Shown: in pieces, positions 42,148-50,753 of the stretch
How positions within the stretch are numbered: position 1 is the stretch's first letter
Layout: each line of letters opens with the position of its first letter
Source of the DNA: DATIJJ01 sp035478795
GTDB taxonomy: Bacteria; Pseudomonadota; Gammaproteobacteria; DSM-16500
Assembly: GCA_035478795.1 (NCBI GenBank)
Contig: DATIJJ010000014.1
Location: 27,027-91,026, forward strand
Length of the DNA: 64,000 nucleotides
Reading direction: 5' to 3'
Notes under the pieces: generated by a model
What the model was told of the DNA's origin: nothing
Databases searched by the model: none
What the model saw: the letters and a program-made list of their open reading frames with translations, nothing else
Position numbers and translations under genes: made by a program

Positions 42148-45100
42148 ATGATCACGTTACGCAATGTGACCCTCAATCGGGGCACCACGGTTTTATTAAA
42201 AAATGTCAACTGGACGATTTATCCCGGGCAACGTATTGGTTTGATCGGTGCGAATGGCTCCGGAAAATCCAGTTTGTTTGCCCTGTTATTGAATAATCTG
42301 CATGCTGATCAGGGCGATGTCGATATTTCCTGTCAACGGGTACTGGCACATGTTGCGCAGGAAACGCCGGCGTATGCAAGATCGGCGCTTGATTTTGTGC
42401 TGGATGGTGATCGGATTCTCCGTCATCTGGAAGCAGAATTGCTGAAAGCGGAAGAGGCGAATGACGGTCATCGCATCGGTGATCTCCATGAAGAATTCGG
42501 TAAAATTGATGCATACACCGCACCTGCCCGGGCAGCGCAATTGCTTTCCGGTCTTGGCTTCACGCAGGAAGAACAACAAAAACCGGTCAGTGATTTTTCA
42601 GGCGGCTGGCGCGTTCGTTTAAATCTGGCAAAGGCACTCATGTGCCCATCCGATATTTTATTGCTGGATGAACCGACCAACCATCTGGATCTTGATGCTG
42701 TCATCTGGCTGGAACAATGGTTGATAAAATATCCTGGTACATTGCTGCTGATTTCACACGATCGCGATTTTCTCGATCAGACAGTTGATCACATTGCCTA
42801 TATTGTCCACCAGCAGCTTGAAATTTACGCGGGTAACTATTCGACATTTGAAAAAACACGCGCCGCGCACATTCTCTTGCAACAGGCTGCCTATGAAAAA
42901 CAGCAAAAACAGATTGCGCACATGCAAGGTTTTGTGAATCGTTTTCGTGCGAAAGCCAGCAAGGCGCGTCAGGCACAAAGCCGGATGAAAGCGATTGAAC
43001 GCCTTGAACTCGTGAATGCCGTGCAAATCGAATCGCCTTTTCATTTTCATTTCAGGCCTCCTTTAAAATGTCCGAATCCCTTGCTGACACTCGATGAGGC
43101 GAGCATTGCCTACGGCGAAAAAAAAGTGCTGGATCATTTGAGTTTCAGCATCGGGCCGGATGACCGGATTGGCATCCTCGGGCCAAATGGTGCGGGCAAA
43201 TCCAGTCTCATCAAATTACTTGCGGGCGAAATCGATCCTGCAACCGGGATACGCGAAACGAGTTCCGGTTTAAAAATCGGTTATTTTGCGCAACATCAGG
43301 TGGATCATCTGAATTTGCAGGAAACACCGATGACGCATTTGCGTGAACTCGCACCCAATGTGCATGATCAGGAATTAAGAACATATCTTGGCACATTTGG
43401 TTTTGTCGGGACGGATGTGTTTGATCCGATTAAACAGTTTTCCGGCGGTGAAAAATCACGTCTTGCGCTGGCTCTTCTCATCTGGCAACGTCCGAATTTA
43501 TTATTGCTGGATGAACCGACCAACCACCTCGATCTTGAAATGCGAAATGCCCTGAGCATTGCCCTGCAGGAATATGAAGGTGCGATGTTACTTGTCTCGC
43601 ACGATCGATTTTTGCTGCGCGCCACAGTCGACCGGTTGGTGCTCGTGGCCAATCATCGGGTAGAACCTTTTACAGGCGATATGCCTGACTATGAAAAATG
43701 GTTGCTGGATTATCGCCGACAGACAAACAATTCTCGAAAAAAGGGATCCACTGAACCCATGACAAATTTAATTACGCTGGATAATGTTTCACTCGCTTTT
43801 GGTCTCGATGTGTTGCTCGATCGTGTCAAATTGCAAATTGAAAAAGGGGAACGCGTTTGTCTGATTGGACGCAATGGTGCCGGAAAATCATCGCTCATGA
43901 AAATCATTGAAGGTACACAATCGCCGGATAGCGGCACCCTTTGGCGAAAACCTGCACTGCGCATGGCGCGTCTCACGCAGGAATTACCGCAAAATTTGAC
44001 TGAAACCGTTTATGAATTTGTGGCGGGAGGACTGGCTGAAACCGGTGAATTACTCGCGCAGTTTAATGCACTGACTCATCGCGTTGCAGACAATTATACG
44101 GAACAGGATTTAAAAGAACTGGAACGTTTACAACACGCCATCGATAGCAAAAATGGCTGGCATTTTGAGCAGGAAATCAAACGCATCCTGGAACGTCTGC
44201 AGTTGCCAAACGATCAACGCATGGCGGATCTTTCCGGTGGCTGGCAACGACGTGCAGCGCTCGCCAGAGCGCTTGTGACAGATCCGGAATTATTATTGCT
44301 CGATGAGCCGACCAACCATCTGGACATTGAAGCGATTCAATGGCTGGAAGAAGATTTGTTGCGATCCGGTGTCGCATTGATTTTTATTACACATGATCGC
44401 GCCTTGTTGAAGCGTCTTGCGACCCGCATTATTGAACTGGATCGCGGGCAATTAACGTCATGGCCCGGTGATTATGAAAATTTTCTGAGGCGTAAGGAAG
44501 AAATGCTGCATGCGGAAGAAAAACAGAATGCGGAATTTGATAAGAAACTGGCGGAGGAAGAACGCTGGATTCGTCAGGGCATCAAGGCACGTCGTACGCG
44601 TAACGAAGGACGTGTGCGTGCATTGAAAGCGTTACGTGAAACACGGGCAAAACGTCGTGAAGTTCAGGGCAAGGCCAGTTTTGATTTGCACGCGGCTGAA
44701 AAATCCGGACAACTGGTTGTGGAAGTAAATCACATTTCGCAAACATATCATCACAAAAAAATCATCGGGGATTTTTCACTTCGCATCATGCGGGGAGATA
44801 AAATTGGTTTAATCGGCCCAAACGGAATTGGAAAAAGTACGCTGTTGAATATATTACTCGGCAATCTAACGCCACAACAGGGCACGGTACGCATGGGCAC
44901 GCAATTGCATATTGCTTATTTCGATCAGTTACGCAAAGCGCTCGATCCTGAAAAATCCGTCATGGAAAATGTGTCACCTGGCAGTGATACGATTGAAATT
45001 AACGGTAAAAAACGTCACATCATCAGTTACCTCGGTGATTTTTTATTTACGCCAGCACGCGCCATGACACCGGTCAAGGCACTCTCGGGTGGTGAATGCA

Positions 45101-45648
45101 ATCGTTTGCTGCTCGCGCGTCTTTTCAGTCAACCGTCCAATTTGCTGGTGCTGGATGAACCGACGAATGATCTTGACATTGAAACACTCGAATTACTGGA
45201 AGAATTGTTAGGAGATTATCCGGGAACCTTATTGGTAGTCAGTCACGATCGGGCTTTTCTGGATAATGTGGTCACAAGTACGCTGGTTTTTGAAGGCAAT
45301 GGCGTGATTCAGGATTATGTCGGTGGTTATGAGGATGGGTTAGCGCAAAAAAAATCGAACACCGACATCAAAAATACGATTGAAAAAAAACCCGCCGCTG
45401 AAAAATCAGGGCAAAAATTAAGTTATAAAGAACAAAAGGAACTGGAAGAATTACCCAAACGCATTGACACACTTGAAGCCGAACAGGCAGCCTTGCAAGC
45501 TAAAACCGCACAGCCGGATTTTTATCAACAGGATGAAGCGACCGTGTCCGAGGCCATGCAGCGCCTGAAGACGCTCGCCGAGATGCTTGAAAAGGCTTAT
45601 GAGCGATGGGCGGTGCTGGATCAGAAGGCGGCGTTGCAGAAGAAATAA
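42148..45648 (+). CDS. ABC-F fusion protein YheS-Uup, four ATPase domains
   Basis: 1166 residues in one frame; the frame is open to a TTG at 42133, but the ATG at 42148 aligns with YheS starts. Residues 1-537 are YheS: Walker A GANGSGKSS at 34-42 and a second near 347, both with LSGG/FSGG and LLLDEPTNHLDL signatures. Residues 538-1166 are complete Uup, starting MTNLITLDNV: Walker A near 574 and 890, and a C-terminal coiled coil (KEQKELEELPKRIDTLE...). The normal C-terminal tail of YheS, about 100 residues, is missing at the joint. ABC-F proteins act on ribosomes; Uup also affects transposon excision and YheS nascent-chain stalling. Such a four-domain ABC-F chain is unusual. Confidence 0.88.
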   Translation: MITLRNVTLNRGTTVLLKNVNWTIYPGQRIGLIGANGSGKSSLFALLLNNLHADQGDVDISCQRVLAHVAQETPAYARSALDFVLDGDRILRHLEAELLKAEEANDGHRIGDLHEEFGKIDAYTAPARAAQLLSGLGFTQEEQQKPVSDFSGGWRVRLNLAKALMCPSDILLLDEPTNHLDLDAVIWLEQWLIKYPGTLLLISHDRDFLDQTVDHIAYIVHQQLEIYAGNYSTFEKTRAAHILLQQAAYEKQQKQIAHMQGFVNRFRAKASKARQAQSRMKAIERLELVNAVQIESPFHFHFRPPLKCPNPLLTLDEASIAYGEKKVLDHLSFSIGPDDRIGILGPNGAGKSSLIKLLAGEIDPATGIRETSSGLKIGYFAQHQVDHLNLQETPMTHLRELAPNVHDQELRTYLGTFGFVGTDVFDPIKQFSGGEKSRLALALLIWQRPNLLLLDEPTNHLDLEMRNALSIALQEYEGAMLLVSHDRFLLRATVDRLVLVANHRVEPFTGDMPDYEKWLLDYRRQTNNSRKKGSTEPMTNLITLDNVSLAFGLDVLLDRVKLQIEKGERVCLIGRNGAGKSSLMKIIEGTQSPDSGTLWRKPALRMARLTQELPQNLTETVYEFVAGGLAETGELLAQFNALTHRVADNYTEQDLKELERLQHAIDSKNGWHFEQEIKRILERLQLPNDQRMADLSGGWQRRAALARALVTDPELLLLDEPTNHLDIEAIQWLEEDLLRSGVALIFITHDRALLKRLATRIIELDRGQLTSWPGDYENFLRRKEEMLHAEEKQNAEFDKKLAEEERWIRQGIKARRTRNEGRVRALKALRETRAKRREVQGKASFDLHAAEKSGQLVVEVNHISQTYHHKKIIGDFSLRIMRGDKIGLIGPNGIGKSTLLNILLGNLTPQQGTVRMGTQLHIAYFDQLRKALDPEKSVMENVSPGSDTIEINGKKRHIISYLGDFLFTPARAMTPVKALSGGECNRLLLARLFSQPSNLLVLDEPTNDLDIETLELLEELLGDYPGTLLVVSHDRAFLDNVVTSTLVFEGNGVIQDYVGGYEDGLAQKKSNTDIKNTIEKKPAAEKSGQKLSYKEQKELEELPKRIDTLEAEQAALQAKTAQPDFYQQDEATVSEAMQRLKTLAEMLEKAYERWAVLDQKAALQKK

Positions 45649-45706
45649 CGACAGAAGAAATAACGACAGAAAAAACAACGTCAAAAAAAATGTCAGTATT
45701 CGATGA

Positions 45707-45739
45707 TGTCATGCCAGCATGTTTTTAGCTGGCATGACA
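45707..45739. repeat. 12-bp perfect hairpin (REP-like)
   Basis: TGTCATGCCAGC (45707-45718) and GCTGGCATGACA (45728-45739) form a perfect stem with a nine-base loop. No T run follows, so it is more like a REP unit than a terminator. Just before it, a 15-base unit (GAAGAAATAACGACA) is tandemly repeated at the end of the ABC-F gene. Confidence 0.6.
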
Positions 45740-45798
45740 GCGAAGAGCTTCTACTGAATATGGAGGAAACTTCGCTATTTCGACTGAGGATTTGCATT

Positions 45799-45878
45799 TA
45801 ACTTGTTGAATATACAGGGAAATTTTGACTTCGTGGCTTGCGTTTTCGGGGCTGAAATCTGTAACTTATTGAATATAC
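45799..45878. repeat. near-identical 17-bp direct repeats, possible transposon-end remnant
   Basis: TAACTTGTTGAATATAC (45799-45815) and TAACTTATTGAATATAC (45862-45878) differ at one base. The second, with its preceding CTG, shares GTAACTTATTG with the arms of the inverted-repeat element at 16917-17030. The stretch 45649-45928 has no gene. Confidence 0.35.
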
Positions 45879-45928
45879 TAATATTTTTAATTTTTGGTCA
45901 TTTGGCCAATTTGAGGGTTTTATCGAAA

Positions 45929-45952
45929 AAACCCGGCTTTCGCCGGGTTTTT
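45929..45952. terminator. bidirectional rho-independent terminator
   Basis: AAACCCGGC (45929-45937), loop TTTC, GCCGGGTTT (45942-45950), with T runs on both sides. It abuts the stop codon of the minus-strand membrane protein gene and lies about 280 bases past the ABC-F gene, so it can serve both. Confidence 0.88.
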
Positions 45953-48014
45953 ATCGGACACTTATCGCCGGAACTGTATTGATGCTGGGAGCACGGCTAC
46001 GTAATGGTTGTGTTGGATCATTTGAAGGCGCGCCTCCTCCAAACGACCATCGCAGTGACGACGTTTTGAGCGGCTTAAGACTGCTCAGTAGAGAAGGTCT
46101 TCTGGCAGACTCATCCTCCTGAACAAAACTGGATCTGTTGTGCCTCACCTCCGCATCCCGCCGTTTCTGAAACACTCTCAACGCCAGATTCGCCAGCTGA
46201 ACCTGCTGCGTCAAATGTTTTGTCTTCTCGACCGATTCTTTCAAGGCTTCTTCTGCCTTGGCCTGCTTGCGGTTGATGTTGTATTCATACACCTTGAGCG
46301 CACCGTACAAAATGCCGACACCAAATATGAGCGCAATTGTCACCGGATTACTAAAAGCCGCCGCCGCAAATGGCAAATAAATCGCAGCGCCCTTGATTAA
46401 AAGACACCGCATCACAAAGGCAGCCGTCGTAATACTGTTGATAAAGGTTAACGAACGGATACCCGCCTTCTTGACCTGCGACCACCACTTGATGGAGGTA
46501 CGCGATCTGGCACCACCAAATTGCGGATTATCGAGCTCCGGCAATGTCATCGGCAATACCCTGTCTTCAGGCGACAAGCCGGCTTTTATTTGATTAATCT
46601 CTTTAAGCGTATTCCGGTACTGTGCTTCGAGACTCAACACACCTGTCTCTGCCTGCTTCGCCAACTCGACTTTCGCATCCACCGCTACATTTTGGCGAGC
46701 GTAATGACCGATTCCCGCTTTATAAATACCGTACAATACACTGCCCGCAATAATCGCAGAGCCCATGATGGTATTGATCACCGGGATACTCTCAAGACCG
46801 GCACCTACCAGGAGCAGAAAATCGGATGTAATCCAGGAAACGTATTGGAGATTGACATACATTGATACCATGTTCGTAAACCAGGACAATGTATTTTTCT
46901 TCGATACGATGTCCCCGTTATTTTGGGCCAGCAATTGTATCTGGGCATGCAATTTTTCAGACTGTCCCGTGACCTTCAGCAAATCCGGATTTTTGCTCGC
47001 TTCTTTCAACTCTTTCTGCAATGTCTCTGTTGCCGCATCAAATCGCTGACGCAACACGACTTGCCGCATGATAGCGATCTTGTCGGCCTCAACCATCGCC
47101 TGTTCATCATCGGTTGCAACATCGGGAGCCGGTGTTGCAGCCCGTTTGTAATGACGCACAAAATTAATCGTCTTGACCAGGGGATACAAGAGTCCAATCG
47201 CCGCTGGAATACCAAATGCAACCGGCGTCGACAAGCCCACAATGCCATTTGAAAAACGACCGACATAACTGCCTACAGAAATCCACATTAACCAGTACAT
47301 GCAAGCGCTGATAAATGTTCCGGTATACACAGGATTCAAAATTCTCCTGTTAAACCAGTGATTCTTGTAAGCCAGGTACAGGTTTTGTCGCCTCAACTTT
47401 TTGTGCAGATCATAATTCTCTTCGCGAAGCTTGAAAACCCACTCGTTCTTATCAATCGTGACAGACTCATATTTTTTGCCAAGCTCCGGATTATCTTTCA
47501 AAATAGCTGGCAAATGGCGTTCAATTGCCTTTTTGACAGTTTCCTCGGCCGCTGCTGCATCTGTTGCCTGCTTTTTCTTTTTAGACACGCCGTCTTTTTC
47601 TTCATCCAAAAGCGCCTGACGGATATGTTCGTAACTGCTGTGTTCCTTTATTTTTTGTTGTTTGTAATATTCGCGTGCAGCATTACCTGTCACAAGCAGT
47701 ACTGCAAGACACAGCAGAAAAAAAGTGTGCGTCGGATCATGCGCTGTAAAACCAATACCAGGACCTGTTGCATCGCTATTGCCCGAAAAAATCTGGTCGC
47801 ATAATTGAGGATAACGGCCTTCGTACGTCATATACAAATCAACAGGTGTGACGATAGTATCCAGCATCAGGTTTTCATACTGGGCTGATGAAGGCCACCG
47901 TTTTTGAAAGAAAGATTTTTTGGGCGTCGACAATGGCACCCGGACGGATTTTTTGTTTACTGTCTGGAGCTCCACTCCTTCGTTTAGAATAATTGTTTTT
48001 CGCACGCCCACCAT
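45951..48014 (-). CDS. large multi-span membrane protein, candidate secreted effector
   Basis: 687 residues with no recognised domain. There is a polar N-terminus of about 95 residues, then hydrophobic segments near 98-112, 228-280, 385-440 and 535-590. Between them are Lys/Glu/Ala-rich helical stretches predicted to coil (ARQ..VEADKIAIMRQVVLRQRF, EEALKESVEKTKHLTQQVQ). The C-terminal 70 residues are rich in Ser, Arg and Pro (SSLKPLKTSSLRWSFGGGAPSND). Paired membrane hairpins plus coiled coils and a polar Ser-rich tail are common in Dot/Icm effectors of Legionellales, and a PmrA-like box lies upstream. It could equally be an ordinary inner-membrane protein. Not conserved in any family I know. 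Confidence 0.6.
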   Translation of the reverse strand: MVGVRKTIILNEGVELQTVNKKSVRVPLSTPKKSFFQKRWPSSAQYENLMLDTIVTPVDLYMTYEGRYPQLCDQIFSGNSDATGPGIGFTAHDPTHTFFLLCLAVLLVTGNAAREYYKQQKIKEHSSYEHIRQALLDEEKDGVSKKKKQATDAAAAEETVKKAIERHLPAILKDNPELGKKYESVTIDKNEWVFKLREENYDLHKKLRRQNLYLAYKNHWFNRRILNPVYTGTFISACMYWLMWISVGSYVGRFSNGIVGLSTPVAFGIPAAIGLLYPLVKTINFVRHYKRAATPAPDVATDDEQAMVEADKIAIMRQVVLRQRFDAATETLQKELKEASKNPDLLKVTGQSEKLHAQIQLLAQNNGDIVSKKNTLSWFTNMVSMYVNLQYVSWITSDFLLLVGAGLESIPVINTIMGSAIIAGSVLYGIYKAGIGHYARQNVAVDAKVELAKQAETGVLSLEAQYRNTLKEINQIKAGLSPEDRVLPMTLPELDNPQFGGARSRTSIKWWSQVKKAGIRSLTFINSITTAAFVMRCLLIKGAAIYLPFAAAAFSNPVTIALIFGVGILYGALKVYEYNINRKQAKAEEALKESVEKTKHLTQQVQLANLALRVFQKRRDAEVRHNRSSFVQEDESARRPSLLSSLKPLKTSSLRWSFGGGAPSNDPTQPLRSRAPSINTVPAISVR

Positions 48015-48135
48015 AACACCCTGCTCCCGAACACCTTAAATTTATAGTATTCCCAACACTTTACCGGGCAATCATTAAGGTTTTCTTAAAAAATAAAGAA
48101 AATAGTGATGATTTTTCAGAAAATTTTTCGCTTAT

Positions 48136-48151
48136 TTAAGAATACGTTAAG
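48136..48151 (-). promoter_or_regulatory. PmrA-like box upstream of candidate effector gene
   Basis: On the minus strand CTTAA-CGTATT-CTTAA (48151-48136) matches the 11-base-spaced direct repeat described for PmrA targets in Legionella and Coxiella. A second related site, ATTAA-N6-CTTAA on the plus strand, lies at 48074-48089. The gene starts at 48014; a TACTAT (48052-48047) could be its -10. The distance from the first box to this -10 (about 85 bases) is longer than usual. Confidence 0.4.
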
Positions 48152-48152
48152 G

Positions 48153-48572
48153 TTAGCCGGTATAGCCATGAAGGAGCCCCTCGCCGGAGGGAATCCAGGT
48201 CAGTTCATCATTCACTATTTTAGGGGTCAGGACGTAAGTATCTGTTTCAAGGACGCCTTTTCGGGGAACAGGTGTTGCAATAATAATGCCATTGGTGACA
48301 GTCATGCTGGCCAGCGCACCGTGTGATTTCGTGATGGCTGCAGGAATCGCATAACGACCTGCGTTGCAACCCGTGAATGTTTTCAATTTTTTGAAGCACT
48401 TGTCGACTGCTATTTTAAACGGTTCTGTCGCATCAACGATTTCCTTGTAATAATCCCGACGCATGTAATCACGATAAGCCGGAAAAGCCATCGCAAACAA
48501 TCCCAGAATGACAAGGAGCGTAATGAATAATTCTTTTAAAACAAAACCTTTCAGTCGTATTTTAACCATCAT
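48153..48572 (-). CDS. type IV pilin-like protein
   Basis: 139 residues from ATG 48572 (AGGA seven bases upstream). The prepilin leader is MMVKIRLKG, cut before FVLKELFITLLVILGLFAMAFPAY. The essential Glu at position 5 of the mature protein is kept. The TAFPAYRDYMRR-like end of the helix matches PilA-type pilins. The globular part holds two Cys (CFKK...GCNAG) that may form a bridge. It should be assembled in a pilus or pseudopilus. It lies 13 bases after the PilT-like gene and is probably co-transcribed with it. Confidence 0.82.
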   Translation of the reverse strand: MMVKIRLKGFVLKELFITLLVILGLFAMAFPAYRDYMRRDYYKEIVDATEPFKIAVDKCFKKLKTFTGCNAGRYAIPAAITKSHGALASMTVTNGIIIATPVPRKGVLETDTYVLTPKIVNDELTWIPSGEGLLHGYTG

Positions 48573-48585
48573 GGATTTTTCCTGA

Positions 48586-49605
48586 CTAAAAACAGTCACT
48601 TGTCATTGTCGCATCAATTATTTGTTTTGTAACCAGATTTTGCAGGTATTGCGAGAGCGTACACATGCCATGCGCCCCGCCGGTTTGCATGGCGCTCACC
48701 ATCTGCGCCGCCTTGTCTTCACGAATGAGATGGCGCACAGCCGGTGTTCCCAACAAAATTTCAAATGCAGGCACACGGCCACCCTGTTTTGCTTTCACGA
48801 GCGTCTGACAAATAACAGCCTGCAATGACTCCGCCAGTAAATGACGAATCATCTCTTTTTCATTCGCCGGAAAAACATCCACGATACGACTGATCGCAGA
48901 CGATGCCCCGCGGGTATGTAAGGTGGCCATGACAAGATGGCCCGTTTCCGCTGCCGTGAGGGCGAGGCGAATGGTTTCAGGATCCCGCATTTCGCCCAAC
49001 AAAATAATATCAGGATCCTGGCGCATGGCAGAACGCAAGGCCTTATCAAAACTCCGTGTATCACGATGCACCTCGCGTTGCGTCATCACACTTTTTTGAC
49101 TGACATGAATAAACTCGATGGGATCTTCCAGCGTAATCACATGCAAACTGGCATGCCGGTTTATCTCATCCAGCATGGCAGCCAACGTCGTACTTTTTCC
49201 GGAACCACTCGCCCCTGTCACGAGAATCAATCCACTTTGCAACGTTAATAATTTTTTGAATGTTTCAGGTAACCCCAATTGTTCCCATGTCGGCACGCGA
49301 GTTGGGATCATTCGAAAAACAGCACCTGTGCCTGTTTGATGATGACAGGCATTCACTCTGAATCGGGATCCGTCACGCAATTGCATGGCATAATCCAGCT
49401 CCCATTCTGTTTCGAATTGATGGAATTCAGCCTCTGACATGCTTTGTCGAACCAGTTGTTTTGTGGTGTCAGCATCCAGCGAACCCCATGCCTCCATGGC
49501 CTCAAGATCGCCATCAATACGCAGAACAGGCGGTTTTAAAGGTGCAATATGTAAGTCAGATGCATTTTTTTGAATGCAATGGCGAAGCAATTGTGTAAGG
49601 TGCAT
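48586..49605 (-). CDS. PilT/PilU-type retraction ATPase
   Basis: 339 residues from ATG 49605. N-terminal PAS-like part 1-100 (NASDLHIAPLKPPVLRIDGDL), Walker A GASGSGKST at 131-139, Asp box VITLEDPIEF, Walker B DIILLGEMRD near 199-208, and the His box TGHLVMATLH. AIRNLIRE of PilT is replaced by AVRHLIRED. It retracts type IV pili at the inner membrane. It is separated from other pilus genes and paired with one pilin; PilU-like or an auxiliary role is possible. Confidence 0.9.
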   Translation of the reverse strand: MHLTQLLRHCIQKNASDLHIAPLKPPVLRIDGDLEAMEAWGSLDADTTKQLVRQSMSEAEFHQFETEWELDYAMQLRDGSRFRVNACHHQTGTGAVFRMIPTRVPTWEQLGLPETFKKLLTLQSGLILVTGASGSGKSTTLAAMLDEINRHASLHVITLEDPIEFIHVSQKSVMTQREVHRDTRSFDKALRSAMRQDPDIILLGEMRDPETIRLALTAAETGHLVMATLHTRGASSAISRIVDVFPANEKEMIRHLLAESLQAVICQTLVKAKQGGRVPAFEILLGTPAVRHLIREDKAAQMVSAMQTGGAHGMCTLSQYLQNLVTKQIIDATMTSDCF

Positions 49606-49669
49606 AAAACACTCGATGATCAATTCAGGAGAGGGTTACGATTGAGGCAGAACGGAAGGATCGAAAGCA

Positions 49670-49702
49670 ACACGCCCCGGAACATCCTGTTCCAGGGCGT
49701 GT
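49670..49702. terminator. long stem-loop after the histone-like gene
   Basis: ACACGCCCCGGAACA pairs with TGTTCCAGGGCGTGT with one mismatch around a three-base loop. It lies 21-54 bases past the stop of the minus-strand histone-like gene. The following T run is weak, so it may protect the 3' end as well as terminate. Confidence 0.6.
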
Positions 49703-49723
49703 CTCCAGCAAAGAAAGGCCAAT

Positions 49724-49948
49724 TTATTTTTTAGCTTTTGCTTTTGCCTTACGTCGTTTTTTAGCCGGTTTTTTGGCTGTCTTCTTCTTTCCATCGGCCA
49801 TGCCTTCTTTATAGGCTTTGGCGATTGCTTTTTTCAATGCAGACTTGTGTTCTTTCTTCATTGCCATCACTCTGGCTCTTAACGCTTTCATTGCTGCACC
49901 TGCTTTTCTTGCACCGGCTTTCTTTGCTACTTTCTTGCGAACGACCAT
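49724..49948 (-). CDS. lysine-rich histone H1-like DNA-binding protein
   Basis: 74 residues from ATG 49948, with AAGGGA upstream. About one third of residues are Lys, with Ala-Lys-Lys repeats at the start (VRKKVAKKAGARKAG) and a tail of KKTAKKPAKKRRKAKAKAKK type. The middle (ALRARVMAMKKEHKSALKKAIAKAYKEGMADG) can form an amphipathic helix. It resembles the H1-like proteins of Coxiella (Hq1) and chlamydiae in composition, though it is shorter. It should bind DNA without sequence preference and compact the nucleoid. It is a single-gene unit with its own stem-loop. Confidence 0.75.
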   Translation of the reverse strand: MVVRKKVAKKAGARKAGAAMKALRARVMAMKKEHKSALKKAIAKAYKEGMADGKKKTAKKPAKKRRKAKAKAKK

Positions 49949-50036
49949 AATTAATTTCCCTTTTAAGTTAGTAACCGAAATATAATACAACATAATAATT
50001 TATTTTTACACATCAATTTATTTTGACAGATTATTT

Positions 50037-50744
50037 TTACAGAAACCCATTCAACGTCCATTGCCATGAAACAATTTGACTGACAGGTTGGCATGTCGCA
50101 AAAGCTGACTGATAATCCGGATCAACAGAAAAATAATGCAAATAACAGGAATGGATTTTATTCGGATAGTGCCATGAAACCGTTTGCATATCCTGAAACA
50201 AATCGAGAGAAAAATCAGGAAGCGTTGAATAAAGTCCGAGACCCGACATCTTGATGATGGCCTCACGCCCCACCCACAAACGGTAAAACGTGCGGTTTTT
50301 TTCAGATACCGGCAAGGATGCCAATGCAGCATATTCTGTTTCACTCAAAAACCGTTTCGCGACATCCTCATTAAAATGCGGCTCGATTTTTTCAATATCG
50401 ACACCCACCTCCGTGTGATTCGTGAGGACATACACGGCCCAATCATGTGAATGCGAAACATTAAACTGAAGCACATCCTGTTTCAGCCGCGGTTTGCCGT
50501 GAGGGCCCCGTTCAAACAGAATATTTTTCGGGGAAAGCTCACAATAAAGACCCAGAATTTGCCGCAGGATCGCGCGTGACAGAATAAAACGCTCGCGATG
50601 CAAGTCAAAACGAAATCGCTTCGCCCGCTCCATTTCGGTTGAATCAAGGAGCAGGGAATAATCGTGCAGTTTTGGAAGTAAATCTGGCAAAAAGGCTTGC
50701 CAACGATGTACGCTATCTTTCTCAATTTTAAAAATAGGCTTCAT
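50037..50744 (-). CDS. Sfp-type 4'-phosphopantetheinyl transferase
   Basis: 235 residues from ATG 50744. The Mg site is VGVDIEKIE and the CoA-binding W..KE motif appears as WVGREAIIKMSGLGLY, with Arg for the usual Lys. The N-terminal half has FERGPHGKPRL and FNVSHSHDWAV, which bind the phosphate of CoA. It transfers phosphopantetheine to carrier-protein serines. No NRPS, PKS or carrier protein lies in the window, so it may serve a distant cluster or fatty-acid ACP. The start is only nine bases from the divergent lysA start and lacks a clear ribosome site. Confidence 0.88.
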   Translation of the reverse strand: MKPIFKIEKDSVHRWQAFLPDLLPKLHDYSLLLDSTEMERAKRFRFDLHRERFILSRAILRQILGLYCELSPKNILFERGPHGKPRLKQDVLQFNVSHSHDWAVYVLTNHTEVGVDIEKIEPHFNEDVAKRFLSETEYAALASLPVSEKNRTFYRLWVGREAIIKMSGLGLYSTLPDFSLDLFQDMQTVSWHYPNKIHSCYLHYFSVDPDYQSAFATCQPVSQIVSWQWTLNGFL

Positions 50745-50753
50745 GGAGACATT

